From NCBI GenBank assembly GCA_019694395.1, contig JAIBCC010000037.1, positions 1-51,392 on the forward strand: a stretch of DNA of 51,392 nucleotides, given 5' to 3'. This document shows, piece by piece, positions 51,382 to 51,392 of this stretch. The notes beneath the pieces were generated by a model that was not told the origin of the DNA, did not search any database, and was given only the letters and a program-made list of their open reading frames with translations. Source of the DNA: Pyrinomonadaceae bacterium. GTDB lineage: Bacteria > Acidobacteriota > Blastocatellia > Pyrinomonadales > Pyrinomonadaceae. The position numbers were made by a program, and so were the translations under genes. Position 1 is the stretch's first letter. Each line of letters starts with the position of its first letter.

Positions 51382-51392
51382 CTTTCACCTCC

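Overview
The window is bacterial chromosome, moderately AT-rich, almost fully coding, with no rRNA, CRISPR array, phage or transposase gene. The gene mix suggests an Acidobacteriota member, possibly Blastocatellia/Pyrinomonadales-like: many lipoproteins, a sensor kinase with a propeller-type periplasmic sensor domain, a tig-clpP-clpX run, a cytochrome b with b6f-type haem spacing next to a cytochrome bd-I-like protein carrying a c-haem, and spacers full of short patterned repeats. The taxonomy is inference from style and content; no marker was compared.

Layout. 1-3491 (-): five tightly packed exported or lipoprotein genes including a DUF4344-type metallopeptidase. 3589-8314: GNAT enzyme, CPA2 cation/proton antiporter, thymidine kinase and small hypotheticals. 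8321-13312: large sensor histidine kinase, a tiny zinc-ribbon membrane protein and a lipoprotein PBP4-type DD-peptidase. 13494-17351 (-): clpX, clpP, tig and tRNA-Leu(UAG). 17647-22529 (+): spondin-domain protein, GlcG/cupin fusion, SMP-30 lactonase-like protein, P-loop kinase, SDR. 22537-25628 (-): comEC and a ComEA-like protein (DNA uptake). 25629-26693: an intergenic region with a cluster of four DnaA-box-like sites and three very small membrane-protein genes. 26694-32007 (-): ftsK, prfB (with its programmed frameshift) and lnt. 32008-34782: a gene-poor stretch with a sigma-54-type promoter in front of a likely structured RNA, plus three small hypothetical genes. 35060-37050: TPR protein and tRNA-Glu(UUC). 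37161-44404 (-): a type VI secretion vgrG island. 44636-47353 (+): polA. 47358-47803: a hairpin-rich repeat block. 47841-51381 (-): AraC regulator and two respiratory-chain genes.

The most unusual system is the vgrG island: VgrG, a DUF4123 adaptor, a 174-residue accessory protein, an Ig-like small protein, a LysM/peptidoglycan-binding protein and a 920-residue last gene. That last protein carries split signatures of a nitrilase-fold amidohydrolase (Glu398 and Cys777) separated by a long, mostly helical insertion. This suggests a spike-delivered nitrilase-like effector that I do not recognise as a described class. No T6SS core genes and no obvious immunity gene are in the window.

The second candidate is a roughly 145-nt minus-strand RNA near 32.3-32.4 kb behind a well-matched GG-N10-GC sigma-54 promoter. 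Other points of interest are a dispersed 126-128 bp inverted-repeat element in two copies, patterned repeats that have invaded the reading frames of comEC and lnt, a PolA whose proofreading site looks destroyed, and two apparently leaderless genes.
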